DNA of 64,000 bases from Cecembia calidifontis (GCF_004216715.1 NZ_SGXG01000001.1:124001-188000), one strand, 5' to 3'; shown: positions 42,721-53,241, counted from the first letter of the stretch. Notes: generated from the sequence alone by a model not told the origin. Numbers and translations: made by a program.

Positions 42721-45700
42721 TTATTTAACAGCCTCTTTGGACTTTCTGATCGACCTGTCTTTTTCTAAAGACATTTTATCATATTCCTCCTTAGAGCCTA
42801 CAATTATTTTTTGGAACTTCCTTTGTCCGGTACCTGCAGGGATCAAGTGACCTACGATCACGTTTTCCTTCAGACCCAACAACTCGTCACGCTTACCTCT
42901 GATGGCAGCTTCACTCAAGACCTTGGTAGTCTCCTGGAAGGAAGCTGCAGAAATAAAGCTTTCAGTTCCCAAAGAAGCGGCAGTAATACCTTGTAGTGTT
43001 GGCTGGGAAACGGCTGTCTCGGCATCTCTTACCTGAACAAGTTTCAAATCTTTACGCTTCAGACTGGAGTTCTCGTCTCTAAGCCTTCTTGCGGTAATGA
43101 TCATACCTGGCTTCAAAGTAGTAGAATCGCCTGCGTCCATGACAACTTTCTTATCAAGGATATTGTCGTTTTCTTCTCTGAACGCCCACTTATCTACAAT
43201 TTGTCCCTGAAGGAAGTTGGTATCTCCTGGCTCAAGGATTTCAACCTTCTGCATCATCTGGCTTACGATCACCTCGATATGCTTATCGTTGATTTTTACA
43301 CCCTGAAGTCGGTAAACTTCCTGTATTTCATTCACCAAATATTCCTGAACAGCAGTAGGTCCTTTGATAGCCAAGATATCGCTTGGAGTAATGGCACCAT
43401 CTGAAAGCGGCTCACCCGCTCTGATGAAGTCATTCTCCTGAACAAGGATATGTTTGGAAAGAGAAACCATGTATCTTTTCTTTACACCATCTCTGGATTC
43501 GATGAAGATCTCCCTGTTACCACGCTTGATACCTCCATAAGTCACCACACCGTCGATTTCGGAAACTACAGCCGGGTTGGATGGGTTTCTGGCCTCAAAC
43601 AATTCGGTAACCCTTGGAAGACCACCGGTGATATCTCTAGTCTTACCTACTGATCTAGGAATTTTCACAAGGATTTGACCAGCTTTCACTTTTTCACCTG
43701 CCTCTACAGCCAAGTGAGCACCTACAGGAATATTATAAGCTTTGGACTCATCTCCATAATTTACTACTACAGCAGGGTTTTTGGTTTTATCCTTGGTATC
43801 GATGATCACTTTCTCTCTGAAGCCTGTCTGATCATCGGCCACTTCTTTATAAGTAATGCCTTCAATGATTGCTTCAAACTCCACAGTTCCATCATACTCA
43901 GAAAGAATCACCGCATTGTATGGATCCCAAGTACACAAGGAATCTCCTTTGGATACTTTTTGTCCATCTTTTACATTCAGGACTGCACCATAAGGTACGT
44001 GGTTTGCCACCAAGGTCTTGCCTGATTTTGGATCGTTGATTCTGATTTCACCGGACCTGCCCATAACGATAGAAACAGCCTGACCTTCTTTGTTGGTAGT
44101 CTCTATCCATCTCAATTCCTCTTCAAATTCAACCACACCTTCAAACTTGGCGTTGATGCTCGCTTCAACGGAAATATTAGAAGCTGTACCCCCCACGTGG
44201 AATGTTCTCAATGTAAGCTGAGTACCTGGTTCCCCGATTGACTGGGCTGCGATTACACCAACGGCTTCGCCGGATTGAACCATTCTACCTGTTGCAAGGT
44301 TACGTCCATAACATTTCGCACAGACTCCTCTTCTAGTTTCACAGGTAAGAACTGAACGGATTTCCACCTCTTCTACAGAAGACTCGTCCACACGCTTTGC
44401 AATATCTTCTGTGATTTCTATACCTGCTGGGATGAGCAACTCTTCTGTTACAGGATCATAAACGTCGTGTACCGAAACTCTACCTAAAATTCTTTCGGAT
44501 AAAGGTTCCACTACTTCATCATTATCTTTCAAAGCAGACACCACCAAACCTCTCAAAGTACCGCAATCTTCCTCAGAAATGATCATATCTTGGGCTACAT
44601 CTACCAAACGACGGGTCAAATAACCGGCATCTGCCGTTTTCAACGCTGTATCCGCAAGACCTTTACGAGCACCGTGTGTAGAGATGAAGTACTCCAATAC
44701 GTCAAGACCTTCTTTGAAGTTGGAAAGGATTGGGTTTTCGATGATCTCACCCACCGAACCTTGAAGGTTTTTCTGAGGCTTGGCCATCAGCCCCCTCATA
44801 CCGCCCAACTGACGGATCTGCTCTCTGGAACCTCTCGCTCCGGAGTGCATCATCATGAAGATGGCATTGAAGCCTTGCTTGTCTTCCTCCATCTTCTTCA
44901 TTAGGATATTGGTCAGGTTGGAATTCGTCCTGGTCCAAATATCAATTACCTGGTTATATCTTTCATTGTCCGTGATCAGACCCATCAAGTAGTTGTTCCA
45001 TACCTGATCTACTTCTTCCTTGGCTTTAGTGATCAATTGATCTTTTTCCTCCGGAATGATAACGTCATTCAGACCCATGGAAAGTCCACCTTGATAAGCC
45101 ATCTGGAAACCCAGATGCTTGATATCATCCAGGAACTGGGCAGTTCGGGCCACACCACATATTTTTACTACTTCAGAAATGATCTGCTGTAGTTTTTTCT
45201 TGGTTAACAATTCGTTTACAAATCCTACTTCTTCAGGGACGAACTGATTGAAAATCAACCTACCTGCTACAGTATCGATTATCTTTTCTTCCAAAGAACC
45301 ATCTTCATTTCTGACCTTCACTTTACATTTGATCAGGGCATGCTTGGAGATTTGTCCTTCGTTCAGTGCGATAATCACTTCTTCTTCTCCGTAGAAAGTC
45401 ATCCCTTCACCGGCAACCGGCTCCTCAGGAGTGGATTTTTTACCTTTTGTCACATAGTACAGACCCAAAACCATGTCTTGGGAAGGTACAGTAATAGGAG
45501 CGCCATTGGCAGGGTTAAGGATATTGTGTGAGGAAAGCATCAAAGTGGACGCCTCCAAAATAGCCTCGTGTCCAAGTGGTACGTGTACCGCCATCTGGTC
45601 ACCATCAAAGTCAGCGTTGAACGCTGTACACACCAATGGATGCAATTGGATCGCTTTACCTTCGATCAGTTTAGGTTGGAATGCCTGAATACCCAATCTG

Positions 45701-47031
45701 TGCAATGTTGGGGCACGGTTAAGCAATACAGGATGTCCTTTCAATACGTTTTCCAGGATATCCCACACCACAGGATCTTTTCTATCGACGATTTTTTTGG
45801 CGGATTTAACTGTCTTTACAATACCTCTTTCGATCAGCTTCCTGATGATGAATGGTTTGAAAAGCTCAGCAGCCATATTTTTAGGGAGACCGCACTCATG
45901 CAGTTTCAGTTCAGGACCGACTACGATTACCGAACGACCGGAGTAGTCCACCCTTTTACCCAAAAGGTTTTGACGGAAACGACCCTGCTTACCTTTCAAC
46001 ATATCAGAAAGGGATTTAAGGGCACGGTTACCATCCGATCTTACCGCATTTACTTTTCTGGAGTTATCAAACAAAGAGTCAACTGCCTCTTGGAGCATCC
46101 TTTTTTCGTTTCTCAAAATCACCTCAGGCGCTTTGATATCGATCAATCTCTTCAGACGGTTGTTTCTGATGATTACTCTTCTGTATAAGTCATTTAGATC
46201 GGAAGTAGCAAATCTACCACCATCCAAAGGAACCAATGGTCTCAATTCCGGTGGAATCACAGGAACCATTCTGACCACCATCCACTCAGGACGGTTTTCA
46301 ATTCTGGTTCTGGCATCCCTGAATGCTTCTACCACTTTCAGACGCTTCAAAGCTTCAGCTTTTCTTTGCTGAGAAGTATCGGTAGCAGCCTGATGTCTCA
46401 AGCTGTAGGAAAGGTCATCCAAATCCAATCTTGCCAAAAGCATTTCTACTGCTTCCGCACCCATTTTGGCAATGAACTTGTTTGGATCATCATCATCCAG
46501 CATCTGGTTATCCTTTGGAAGCTTGTCCATGATATCCAAATACTCATCTTCAGTCAAAAAGTCTAGATACTGAACCCCATCTTCTGCTTTGATACCAGCC
46601 TGAACCACCACATATCTTTCATAGTATACGATTTGATCCAGTTTCTTGGTAGGAAGACCAAGCAGGTAACCGATTTTGTTTGGGAGGGACTTAAAGTACC
46701 AGATATGCGCAACAGGAACAACCAGCTCGATGTGTCCCATACGTTCTCTTCTTACTTTCTTCTCAGTCACCTCAACACCACATCGGTCACAAATGATGCC
46801 TTTATATCTTATGCGCTTGTATTTACCACAATGACACTCCCAGTCTTTGACAGGTCCGAAAATCCTCTCACAGAACAATCCGCCCATTTCAGGCTTATAG
46901 GTTCTGTAGTTAATGGTTTCCGGCTGCGTTACTTCACCATGAGAGCTATCCAGAATTGATTCTGGAGAAGCCAAACTAATAGTGACTCTGGAAAAGTCGT
47001 TGTTTAGTTTTTTATTTTTTCTGAACGCCAT
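42721..47031 (-). CDS. rpoC: DNA-directed RNA polymerase beta' subunit
   Basis: The 1436-residue subunit has the N-terminal zinc site CHCGKYKRIRYKGIICDRCG (about residues 66-85), the catalytic NADFDGDQM holding the active-site magnesium, the bridge helix/trigger loop region (GARKGLADTALKTADAGYLTRRLVD) and a second zinc site CETRRGVCAKCYGRNL. The length is usual for Bacteroidota. It follows rpoB by 47 bases and is closed by a terminator. Confidence 0.98.
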   Translation of the reverse strand: MAFRKNKKLNNDFSRVTISLASPESILDSSHGEVTQPETINYRTYKPEMGGLFCERIFGPVKDWECHCGKYKRIRYKGIICDRCGVEVTEKKVRRERMGHIELVVPVAHIWYFKSLPNKIGYLLGLPTKKLDQIVYYERYVVVQAGIKAEDGVQYLDFLTEDEYLDIMDKLPKDNQMLDDDDPNKFIAKMGAEAVEMLLARLDLDDLSYSLRHQAATDTSQQRKAEALKRLKVVEAFRDARTRIENRPEWMVVRMVPVIPPELRPLVPLDGGRFATSDLNDLYRRVIIRNNRLKRLIDIKAPEVILRNEKRMLQEAVDSLFDNSRKVNAVRSDGNRALKSLSDMLKGKQGRFRQNLLGKRVDYSGRSVIVVGPELKLHECGLPKNMAAELFKPFIIRKLIERGIVKTVKSAKKIVDRKDPVVWDILENVLKGHPVLLNRAPTLHRLGIQAFQPKLIEGKAIQLHPLVCTAFNADFDGDQMAVHVPLGHEAILEASTLMLSSHNILNPANGAPITVPSQDMVLGLYYVTKGKKSTPEEPVAGEGMTFYGEEEVIIALNEGQISKHALIKCKVKVRNEDGSLEEKIIDTVAGRLIFNQFVPEEVGFVNELLTKKKLQQIISEVVKICGVARTAQFLDDIKHLGFQMAYQGGLSMGLNDVIIPEEKDQLITKAKEEVDQVWNNYLMGLITDNERYNQVIDIWTRTNSNLTNILMKKMEEDKQGFNAIFMMMHSGARGSREQIRQLGGMRGLMAKPQKNLQGSVGEIIENPILSNFKEGLDVLEYFISTHGARKGLADTALKTADAGYLTRRLVDVAQDMIISEEDCGTLRGLVVSALKDNDEVVEPLSERILGRVSVHDVYDPVTEELLIPAGIEITEDIAKRVDESSVEEVEIRSVLTCETRRGVCAKCYGRNLATGRMVQSGEAVGVIAAQSIGEPGTQLTLRTFHVGGTASNISVEASINAKFEGVVEFEEELRWIETTNKEGQAVSIVMGRSGEIRINDPKSGKTLVANHVPYGAVLNVKDGQKVSKGDSLCTWDPYNAVILSEYDGTVEFEAIIEGITYKEVADDQTGFREKVIIDTKDKTKNPAVVVNYGDESKAYNIPVGAHLAVEAGEKVKAGQILVKIPRSVGKTRDITGGLPRVTELFEARNPSNPAVVSEIDGVVTYGGIKRGNREIFIESRDGVKKRYMVSLSKHILVQENDFIRAGEPLSDGAITPSDILAIKGPTAVQEYLVNEIQEVYRLQGVKINDKHIEVIVSQMMQKVEILEPGDTNFLQGQIVDKWAFREENDNILDKKVVMDAGDSTTLKPGMIITARRLRDENSSLKRKDLKLVQVRDAETAVSQPTLQGITAASLGTESFISAASFQETTKVLSEAAIRGKRDELLGLKENVIVGHLIPAGTGQRKFQKIIVGSKEEYDKMSLEKDRSIRKSKEAVK

Positions 47032-47078
47032 AATTGTTGAAGGGTATGTTAAGGGCCTTACGGCCCATTCATTTAAAA

Positions 47079-50000
47079 TTAGTCAAGGGTAATTTCTAGA
47101 GCAAGACCTCTAAGCTCATGCACCAATACATTGAAGGATTCCGGAATATTTGGTTTCGGAAGGTTTTCTCCTTTCACGATGGCCTCATAGGCTTTAGCCC
47201 TACCTACCACATCGTCAGATTTCACAGTCAGGATTTCCTGAAGTACATGGGATGCACCAAATGCTTCCAGTGCCCATACCTCCATCTCTCCAAAACGCTG
47301 ACCACCGAATTGGGCTTTACCTCCCAATGGCTGCTGTGTAATCAATGAGTATGGACCGATGGACCTTGCGTGCATCTTGTCATCAACCAAGTGGCCCAGT
47401 TTCAACATGTAAGCAATACCTACTGTCACCGGCTGGTCAAACTTCTTACCGGTCAAACCATCATAAAGATACGTTCTTCCGTAAGCTGGCAAACCTGCTT
47501 CTTCCAATTCTGCTGATACCTCTTCCATAGTAGCACCATCGAAAATCGGAGTAGCGTATTTCCTACCCAGTTTAAATCCGGCCCAAGCCAACACTGTTTC
47601 ATAGATCTGACCGATGTTCATCCTGGAAGGTACACCCAGCGGGTTCAAAACGATATCCATTGGAGTACCGTCTTCCAAGAATGGCATGTCTTCATCCCTT
47701 ACGATTCTCGCCACAATACCTTTGTTACCGTGACGACCTGCCATCTTATCCCCTACTTTCAGTTTACGCTTTTTAGCGATATAAACCTTGGCCAGCTGAA
47801 CAATACCTGCAGGTAATTCATCTCCAACTTCAAGTGTGAACTTGTCTCTCTTGAATCTTCCGGAGATTTCATTTCTTGCATTCACATAATTCTTAACCAA
47901 TTGCTGGATAAGCTTGTTGGTATGTGCATCTTCTGTCCAATCATCCAAAATGATGTCCGAAATCAAGTTAGCCTCTTCAGGTACATTGTAGTTGGACTCA
48001 TCCCTGTATGGGTTTTTGGATGGGAATAGGTTCTGCTCAATATTTTTAGCGTTGAACTTCACCCCTTTGCTGATGATTTCATCACCAAATTTGTGTTTTA
48101 CTCCCTGAGAAGTCTTACCGTCCAGTAAAGTCACCAATTTGTTGATCATTTTGGCACGGATGCCCAGTAGATCTTTAGAGTACTGAGACTTCAACTTCTC
48201 AACCTCTGCTTTAGACTTCGCCCTTAGGTCTTTATCTTTTTTAGGCCTGGAGAACAATTTGGTTTCGATTACCACACCGTTCAAAGAAGGGGAAGCCTTA
48301 AGGGAAGCATCTTTTACATCTCCCGCCTTGTCACCGAAGATTGCCCTCAACAGCTTCTCTTCAGGAGTAGGGTCAGTTTCTCCTTTAGGAGTGATTTTAC
48401 CGATAATGATGTCTCCTTCTTTTACCTCAGCACCCACTCGGATGATACCATTTTCATCCAGGTTTTTCACTGCTTCTTCAGATACGTTAGGGATTTCTGA
48501 AGTCAGTTCTTCTTCACCTCTCTTGGTATCCCTCACCTCAAGCTGGAATTCCTCAATATGGATGGAAGTGAAGATATCTTCTCTTACTACCCTTTCAGAA
48601 ATTACAATGGCGTCCTCGAAGTTGTAACCTTGCCAAGGCATGTACGCAACTCTAAGGTTTTTACCCAAGGCAAGTTCACCTTTGTTTGTGGAATAACCTT
48701 CGACCAAAACCTGGCCTTTGGTTACCCTGTCACCTTTCAACACCAAAGGAGAAAGGTTGATCGTAGTATCTTGGTTGGTCCTTCTGAACTTGATCAGGTT
48801 ATAAGTTTTGTACTGATCACTGAAATTCACCAACAATTCATCATCAGAAAGATCATATTTGATGGTAATCTTGTTGGCATCTACATATTCTACTACACCA
48901 TCAGCTTCCGCAAGGATAAGTGCTCTGGAATCAGTCGCGGCTTTAGCTTCCAAACCAGTACCTACTATCGGAGCCTCAGGCCTCAACAATGGAACAGCCT
49001 GACGCTGCATGTTGGATCCCATCAATGCCCGGTTGGCATCATCATGCTCCAAGAAAGGAATCAAAGAAGCAGCTACCGATACAATCTGATTTGGCGCAAC
49101 GTCCATGTAGCTGATTTCTTTAGGTTCCAAAACAGGGAAGTCACCTTCAAATCTAGCTTTTACCTTTTCGTTGATAAAGTTACCTTCATCGTCCAAAGGC
49201 GCATTTGCCTGTGCGATGTTATTGTCATCCTCTTCCTCAGCAGTAAGGAAAACAATATCAGAAGGATCCATACTTACTTTTCCGTCCTTTACTTTTCTGT
49301 AAGGAGTTTCCAAGAAGCCCATAGAGTTCACCTTGGCATGAACACAAAGTGAAGAGATCAGACCAATGTTTGGACCTTCCGGTGTTTCGATCGTACAAAG
49401 ACGGCCGTAATGTGTGTAATGAACGTCCCTTACTTCAAATCCTGCCCTCTCTCTGGAAAGACCACCTGGTCCCAAGGCAGACAGCCTTCTCTTGTGCGTC
49501 AATTCAGCAAGAGGGTTGGTCTGATCCATAAACTGAGAAAGCTGATTGGTGCCAAAGAAGGAGTTGATCACAGAAGAAAGCGTACGGGCATTGATAAGGT
49601 CCACAGGTTTAAAGTCCTCATTGTCCCTGACGTTCATTCTTTCTCTGATGGTTCTTGCCATTCTTGCAAGACCGACACCGAATTGGCTGTAAAGTTGCTC
49701 ACCTACTGTTCTTACCCTTCTGTTGGAAAGGTGATCGATATCATCCACTACCGCTTTCGAGTTGATCAAACCGATCAGATATTTCACGATACTGATAATA
49801 TCTTCAGTAGTCAAAACGATTTTTTGAGGATCTATATCAAGACCCAATTTTTTATTGATCCTATATCTACCTACTTCACCCAGATCGTAACGCTTATCAG
49901 AGAAGAATAGGCCATGGATCACCTCACGGGCAGTAGCCTCATCGGGAGCCTCAGTATTTCTCAACTGACGATAGATTACCTCCACAGCTTCTTTTTCAGA

Positions 50001-50954
50001 GTTGGAGTTATCTTTTTGCAGGGTATTATAAATAATAGAGAAATCAGCCACATTCACATCTTCTCTATGGAGAATGATGGATTTAGTGCCTGAATCAAGG
50101 ATCAATTCAATATCTTCATCTGTCAGAACGGAATCCCTTTCCAACAAAACTTCATTTCTATCAATAGAAACCACCTCTCCGGTATCCTCATCCACGAAAT
50201 CTTCCACCCAGGTTCTTAATACACGGGCAGCAAGCCTTCTTCCGGATACTTTTTTGAGGTTGTTTTTGGTTGCCTCAATTTCTTCTGAAAGCCCGAATAG
50301 GTCCAGGATTTCTTTATCAGAACCAAATCCTATAGCTCTCAACAGGGTAGTAACCGGAAACTTCTTCTTACGGTCAATGTAAGCATACATGACATTGTTG
50401 ATGTCAGTAGCAAATTCTATCCAGCTACCTTTGAAAGGAATAATTCTGGCAGAATATAACTTGGTACCGTTGGTGTGTTTACTTTGGGCAAAGAAAACAC
50501 CAGGAGATCTGTGAAGTTGGGAAACGATTACCCTTTCAGCACCATTGATGACAAAGGAGCCTTTTTCCGTCATGTAAGGAAGGTTTCCTAAGAATACCTC
50601 CTGTTCGATGGTTTCAAAATCCTCATTGTCCTCATCATGACAAAGCAATCTTAGCTTTGCTTTTAGCGGCACCGAATAAGTCAATCCCCTGTCAATACAT
50701 TCTTCTACGCTGTATTTTGGAGGATCTACTGTATAGTCAATAAATTCAAGGGTGAAATTTTCCCTGGAGTCAGAAATAGGGAAGTTTTCAGAAAACACCT
50801 TGAAAAGACCATCCTGTCTTCTTTTTTCAGCAGGAGTGTCCAACTGAAAAAAGTCTTTAAAAGATTGTAATTGGATATCTAAGAAATCCGGATAGTCTTT
50901 GACTACCTTTATTGATGAGAAACTTTTCCTTACGGTTTGATTCTGGATAGCCAA
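47079..50954 (-). CDS. rpoB: DNA-directed RNA polymerase beta subunit
   Basis: I propose a TTG start at 50954 (reading MAIQNQTVRKSFSSIKVVKDYPDFLD), giving 1291 residues. Family members begin a few residues before the FSSIK motif. An in-frame ATG at 51035 would add 27 hydrophobic residues of poor likelihood and lies directly behind a terminator-like hairpin. The rifampicin region LSQFMDQTNPLAELTHKRRLSALGPGGLSRERAGFEV is wild type. The C-terminal clamp (GQRFGEMEVWALEAFGA) is complete. The gene lies between rplL and rpoC. Confidence 0.95.
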   Translation of the reverse strand: MAIQNQTVRKSFSSIKVVKDYPDFLDIQLQSFKDFFQLDTPAEKRRQDGLFKVFSENFPISDSRENFTLEFIDYTVDPPKYSVEECIDRGLTYSVPLKAKLRLLCHDEDNEDFETIEQEVFLGNLPYMTEKGSFVINGAERVIVSQLHRSPGVFFAQSKHTNGTKLYSARIIPFKGSWIEFATDINNVMYAYIDRKKKFPVTTLLRAIGFGSDKEILDLFGLSEEIEATKNNLKKVSGRRLAARVLRTWVEDFVDEDTGEVVSIDRNEVLLERDSVLTDEDIELILDSGTKSIILHREDVNVADFSIIYNTLQKDNSNSEKEAVEVIYRQLRNTEAPDEATAREVIHGLFFSDKRYDLGEVGRYRINKKLGLDIDPQKIVLTTEDIISIVKYLIGLINSKAVVDDIDHLSNRRVRTVGEQLYSQFGVGLARMARTIRERMNVRDNEDFKPVDLINARTLSSVINSFFGTNQLSQFMDQTNPLAELTHKRRLSALGPGGLSRERAGFEVRDVHYTHYGRLCTIETPEGPNIGLISSLCVHAKVNSMGFLETPYRKVKDGKVSMDPSDIVFLTAEEEDDNNIAQANAPLDDEGNFINEKVKARFEGDFPVLEPKEISYMDVAPNQIVSVAASLIPFLEHDDANRALMGSNMQRQAVPLLRPEAPIVGTGLEAKAATDSRALILAEADGVVEYVDANKITIKYDLSDDELLVNFSDQYKTYNLIKFRRTNQDTTINLSPLVLKGDRVTKGQVLVEGYSTNKGELALGKNLRVAYMPWQGYNFEDAIVISERVVREDIFTSIHIEEFQLEVRDTKRGEEELTSEIPNVSEEAVKNLDENGIIRVGAEVKEGDIIIGKITPKGETDPTPEEKLLRAIFGDKAGDVKDASLKASPSLNGVVIETKLFSRPKKDKDLRAKSKAEVEKLKSQYSKDLLGIRAKMINKLVTLLDGKTSQGVKHKFGDEIISKGVKFNAKNIEQNLFPSKNPYRDESNYNVPEEANLISDIILDDWTEDAHTNKLIQQLVKNYVNARNEISGRFKRDKFTLEVGDELPAGIVQLAKVYIAKKRKLKVGDKMAGRHGNKGIVARIVRDEDMPFLEDGTPMDIVLNPLGVPSRMNIGQIYETVLAWAGFKLGRKYATPIFDGATMEEVSAELEEAGLPAYGRTYLYDGLTGKKFDQPVTVGIAYMLKLGHLVDDKMHARSIGPYSLITQQPLGGKAQFGGQRFGEMEVWALEAFGASHVLQEILTVKSDDVVGRAKAYEAIVKGENLPKPNIPESFNVLVHELRGLALEITLD

Positions 50955-51039
50955 GGCAGTATATGTTTTTAGTGAAAATAAATAACCAAAAGCGACAATT
51001 TTCGCTTGAAATAGTGCAATTTTATACCTGAGCACAAAC

Positions 51040-51069
51040 AGGAAAAGACCTGACTATTCAGTCAGGTCT
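51040..51069 (-). terminator. Attenuator-like hairpin between rplL and rpoB
   Basis: The perfect ten-base arms AGACCTGACT (51046-51055) and AGTCAGGTCT (51060-51069) with a four-base loop are followed by TTTT on the minus strand. As rpoB must be expressed with rplL, this probably works as a partial terminator, as the rplL-rpoB attenuator does in E. coli. Confidence 0.75.
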
Positions 51070-51075
51070 GTTCGT

Positions 51076-51106
51076 ATAACCATATCCTAAAGGAAGGATA
51101 GGTTAT
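51076..51106 (-). other. Second hairpin between rplL and rpoB
   Basis: ATAACC-a-TATCCT (51076-51088) pairs with AGGATAGGTTAT (51095-51106), twelve pairs with one bulged base and a six-base loop, just after the rplL stop codon. It has no T run. An RNA processing site is plausible, as at the E. coli rplL-rpoB boundary. Confidence 0.6.
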
Positions 51107-51111
51107 TCAAA

Positions 51112-51498
51112 TTACTTAATTTCTACTTCAGCACCAGCTTCTTCAAGAGACTTCTTCAATGCGTCAGCCTCATCTTTAGCGATACCTTCTTTCACTGCTT
51201 TAGGAGCTCCATCAACTAGTTCTTTTGCTTCTTTCAAGCCAAGACCAGTCAATTCTTTAACAAGCTTCACAACAGCTAGTTTCTGAGCACCAGCAGATTT
51301 CAAAATTACGTCGAAAGAAGTTTTTTCTTCTTCAGCAGCAGCTTCACTAGCACCGGCTCCACCAGCAGCAGCTACCATTACGGCGCCAGCTGCAGCAGGC
51401 TCAATACCATACTGATCTTTAAGGATATCTGTCAATTCTTTAACTTCTTTTACAGTCAAGTTAACCAACTGTTCTGCAAGTTGTGTAAGATCTGCCAT
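51112..51498 (-). CDS. rplL: 50S ribosomal protein L7/L12
   Basis: The 128-residue protein has the N-terminal dimerisation part, an Ala/Gly/Glu-rich hinge (AAAGGAGASEAAAEEEK) and the C-terminal factor-binding domain with KLAVVKLVKELTGLGLKEAKELVD. It forms the stalk with L10. Confidence 0.98.
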   Translation of the reverse strand: MADLTQLAEQLVNLTVKEVKELTDILKDQYGIEPAAAGAVMVAAAGGAGASEAAAEEEKTSFDVILKSAGAQKLAVVKLVKELTGLGLKEAKELVDGAPKAVKEGIAKDEADALKKSLEEAGAEVEIK

Positions 51499-51540
51499 TT
51501 TATTTCTTATTTAATTTGTTTTTTGAATGATTTGATAAAC

Positions 51541-52083
51541 TTATTTTTCTTCTCTGTCAGCAAGGGTCTTCAATACACCAGTGATGTTGTTTTGACCGCT
51601 TTGAAGAGCTGCCAGAAGGTTTTTAGCAGGGGACTGAAGCAATCCAAGTAGATCGCCAAGCAATTCCTGCTTAGATTTAAGCGTAGACAACATTTCAAGG
51701 TTCGCTTCACCAATGAAAACATCTGAATCGATGTAAGCACCTTTGAAAACCGGTCTATACTCTTTTTTACCTTGTTTTTTTCTGAAATCCAGCAATACTT
51801 TTGCTGGAAGGTTACCGATTTCTTTAGAGAAAATGATACCGGAGAATCCTTTCAAAGTTTTGTCTGCAAAACCTTTGTAGTCACCGTCAAGGGTCTCCAA
51901 AGCTTTCGCAATCAGGGTGTTTTTATACACTTTGTACTCTACACCTCTCTCGAAACATGTTCTTCTGAAAGCATTTACCTCAGCTACTGTGAATCCAGAA
52001 GCATCTGTGATATAGAAGTATGGATTTTCTTTGAACTTCTCGGTAAGACTTTCGATTATTTGTGCTTTTTCTTCTCTAGTCAT
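51541..52083 (-). CDS. rplJ: 50S ribosomal protein L10
   Basis: The 180-residue protein has the L10 RNA-binding domain (TREEKAQIIESLTEKFKENPYFYITDASGFTVAEVNAFR in segments) and a C-terminal helix that binds L12 dimers. It lies between rplA and rplL. Confidence 0.98.
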   Translation of the reverse strand: MTREEKAQIIESLTEKFKENPYFYITDASGFTVAEVNAFRRTCFERGVEYKVYKNTLIAKALETLDGDYKGFADKTLKGFSGIIFSKEIGNLPAKVLLDFRKKQGKKEYRPVFKGAYIDSDVFIGEANLEMLSTLKSKQELLGDLLGLLQSPAKNLLAALQSGQNNITGVLKTLADREEK

Positions 52084-52085
52084 GA

Positions 52086-52784
52086 TTAAATACCTTGAAT
52101 ACTTCCTTTATCTACTTTCACTCCAGGAGACATTGTACTGGATAGGTGAATGCTCTTGAAATATGTACCTTTAGAAGAAGCAGGTTTCAACTTAGCGATA
52201 GTATTGATCAGTTCTTTTACGTTATCCTGAATTTGCTCAGGGGTAAAAGATACTTTACCAATACCTGCATGGATGATACCGAATTTATCAACTTTGAAGT
52301 CGATTTTACCGGCTTTCACCTCCTTAACTGCTTTACCTACTTCCAAAGTAACAGTTCCGGACTTAGGGTTTGGCATCAAACCTCTAGGACCCAAAACTCT
52401 ACCTAGTCTACCAACTTTCGCCATTACATTAGGCATGGTGATGATCACATCGACATCTGTCCAACCGCCTTCAATTTTGGCAATATAATCGTCAAGACCC
52501 ACATAGTCTGCACCAGCTTCCTTAGCTTCTTCTTCTTTGTCAGGTGTACAAAGTACCAATACCCTCACGTCCTTACCGGTACCATGAGGAAGTGCCACTA
52601 CACCTCTCACCATTTGATCTGCTTTTCTAGGATCCACGCCCAAGCGTACATCGATGTCTACAGAAGCATCAAATTTTACATTGGTGATTTCTTTTACAAT
52701 GGAAGAAGCTTCTTCTAGGGAGTACTGCTGGCTTGGGTCGTACTTAGAAAGAGCTTCTTTTTGCTTTTTTGTTAACTTAGCCAT
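52086..52784 (-). CDS. rplA: 50S ribosomal protein L1
   Basis: I start at 52784 (MAKLTKKQKEALSKYDP), giving 232 residues, because a longer in-frame reading would overlap rplK. The signature GRVLGPRGLMPNPKSGTVT is present. L1 forms the mobile E-site stalk and is the classic autoregulator of the rplK-rplA pair. Confidence 0.97.
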   Translation of the reverse strand: MAKLTKKQKEALSKYDPSQQYSLEEASSIVKEITNVKFDASVDIDVRLGVDPRKADQMVRGVVALPHGTGKDVRVLVLCTPDKEEEAKEAGADYVGLDDYIAKIEGGWTDVDVIITMPNVMAKVGRLGRVLGPRGLMPNPKSGTVTLEVGKAVKEVKAGKIDFKVDKFGIIHAGIGKVSFTPEQIQDNVKELINTIAKLKPASSKGTYFKSIHLSSTMSPGVKVDKGSIQGI

Positions 52785-52794
52785 AGTATTTTGA

Positions 52795-53238
52795 TTATTC
52801 CTCCCAAGGAGCTTTACCAGAAACAGTGATACCCATACTTCTTGCGGTACCTGCAATCATTTTCATGGCAGATTCCACTTTGAAAGCGTTCAAGTCAGGC
52901 ATTTTAACCTGAGCAATCTCCCTTACCTGATCCCAGGTAACGGAACCTACTTTTTTCCTGTTAGGTTCTGCTGATCCACCTTTCACTTTCGCAGCTTCCA
53001 ATAGCATGTTTGCAGCCGGAGGAGTTTTTACTACGAATTCGAAAGACTTATCAGAGAAAACAGTAATCAAAACAGGCAATACCTGTCCCATTTTATCTTG
53101 GGTACGGGCATTAAACTGCTTACAGAACTCCATAATGTTCAGACCCTTGGAACCAAGAGCTGGACCTACTGGAGGCGATGGGTTTGCCTGGCCACCTTTC
53201 ACTTGTAATTTCACATAACCAGTGATTTCCTTAGCCAT
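52795..53238 (-). CDS. rplK: 50S ribosomal protein L11
   Basis: The 147-residue protein starts with GYVKLQVKGGQANPSPPVGPALGSKGLNIMEFCKQFN (in segments), including the proline-rich thiostrepton-binding N-domain. The C-domain binds 23S rRNA at the GTPase centre. It lies 3 bases after nusG. Confidence 0.98.
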   Translation of the reverse strand: MAKEITGYVKLQVKGGQANPSPPVGPALGSKGLNIMEFCKQFNARTQDKMGQVLPVLITVFSDKSFEFVVKTPPAANMLLEAAKVKGGSAEPNRKKVGSVTWDQVREIAQVKMPDLNAFKVESAMKMIAGTARSMGITVSGKAPWEE

Positions 53239-53241
53239 TTC

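Noticed and set aside
48558..49352. Long open frame antisense to rpoB (264 codons), and similar frames opposite fusA, rpoC, tuf and L3
   Set aside because: These are mirror frames of highly expressed conserved genes, with no recognisable domains, signals or start context.
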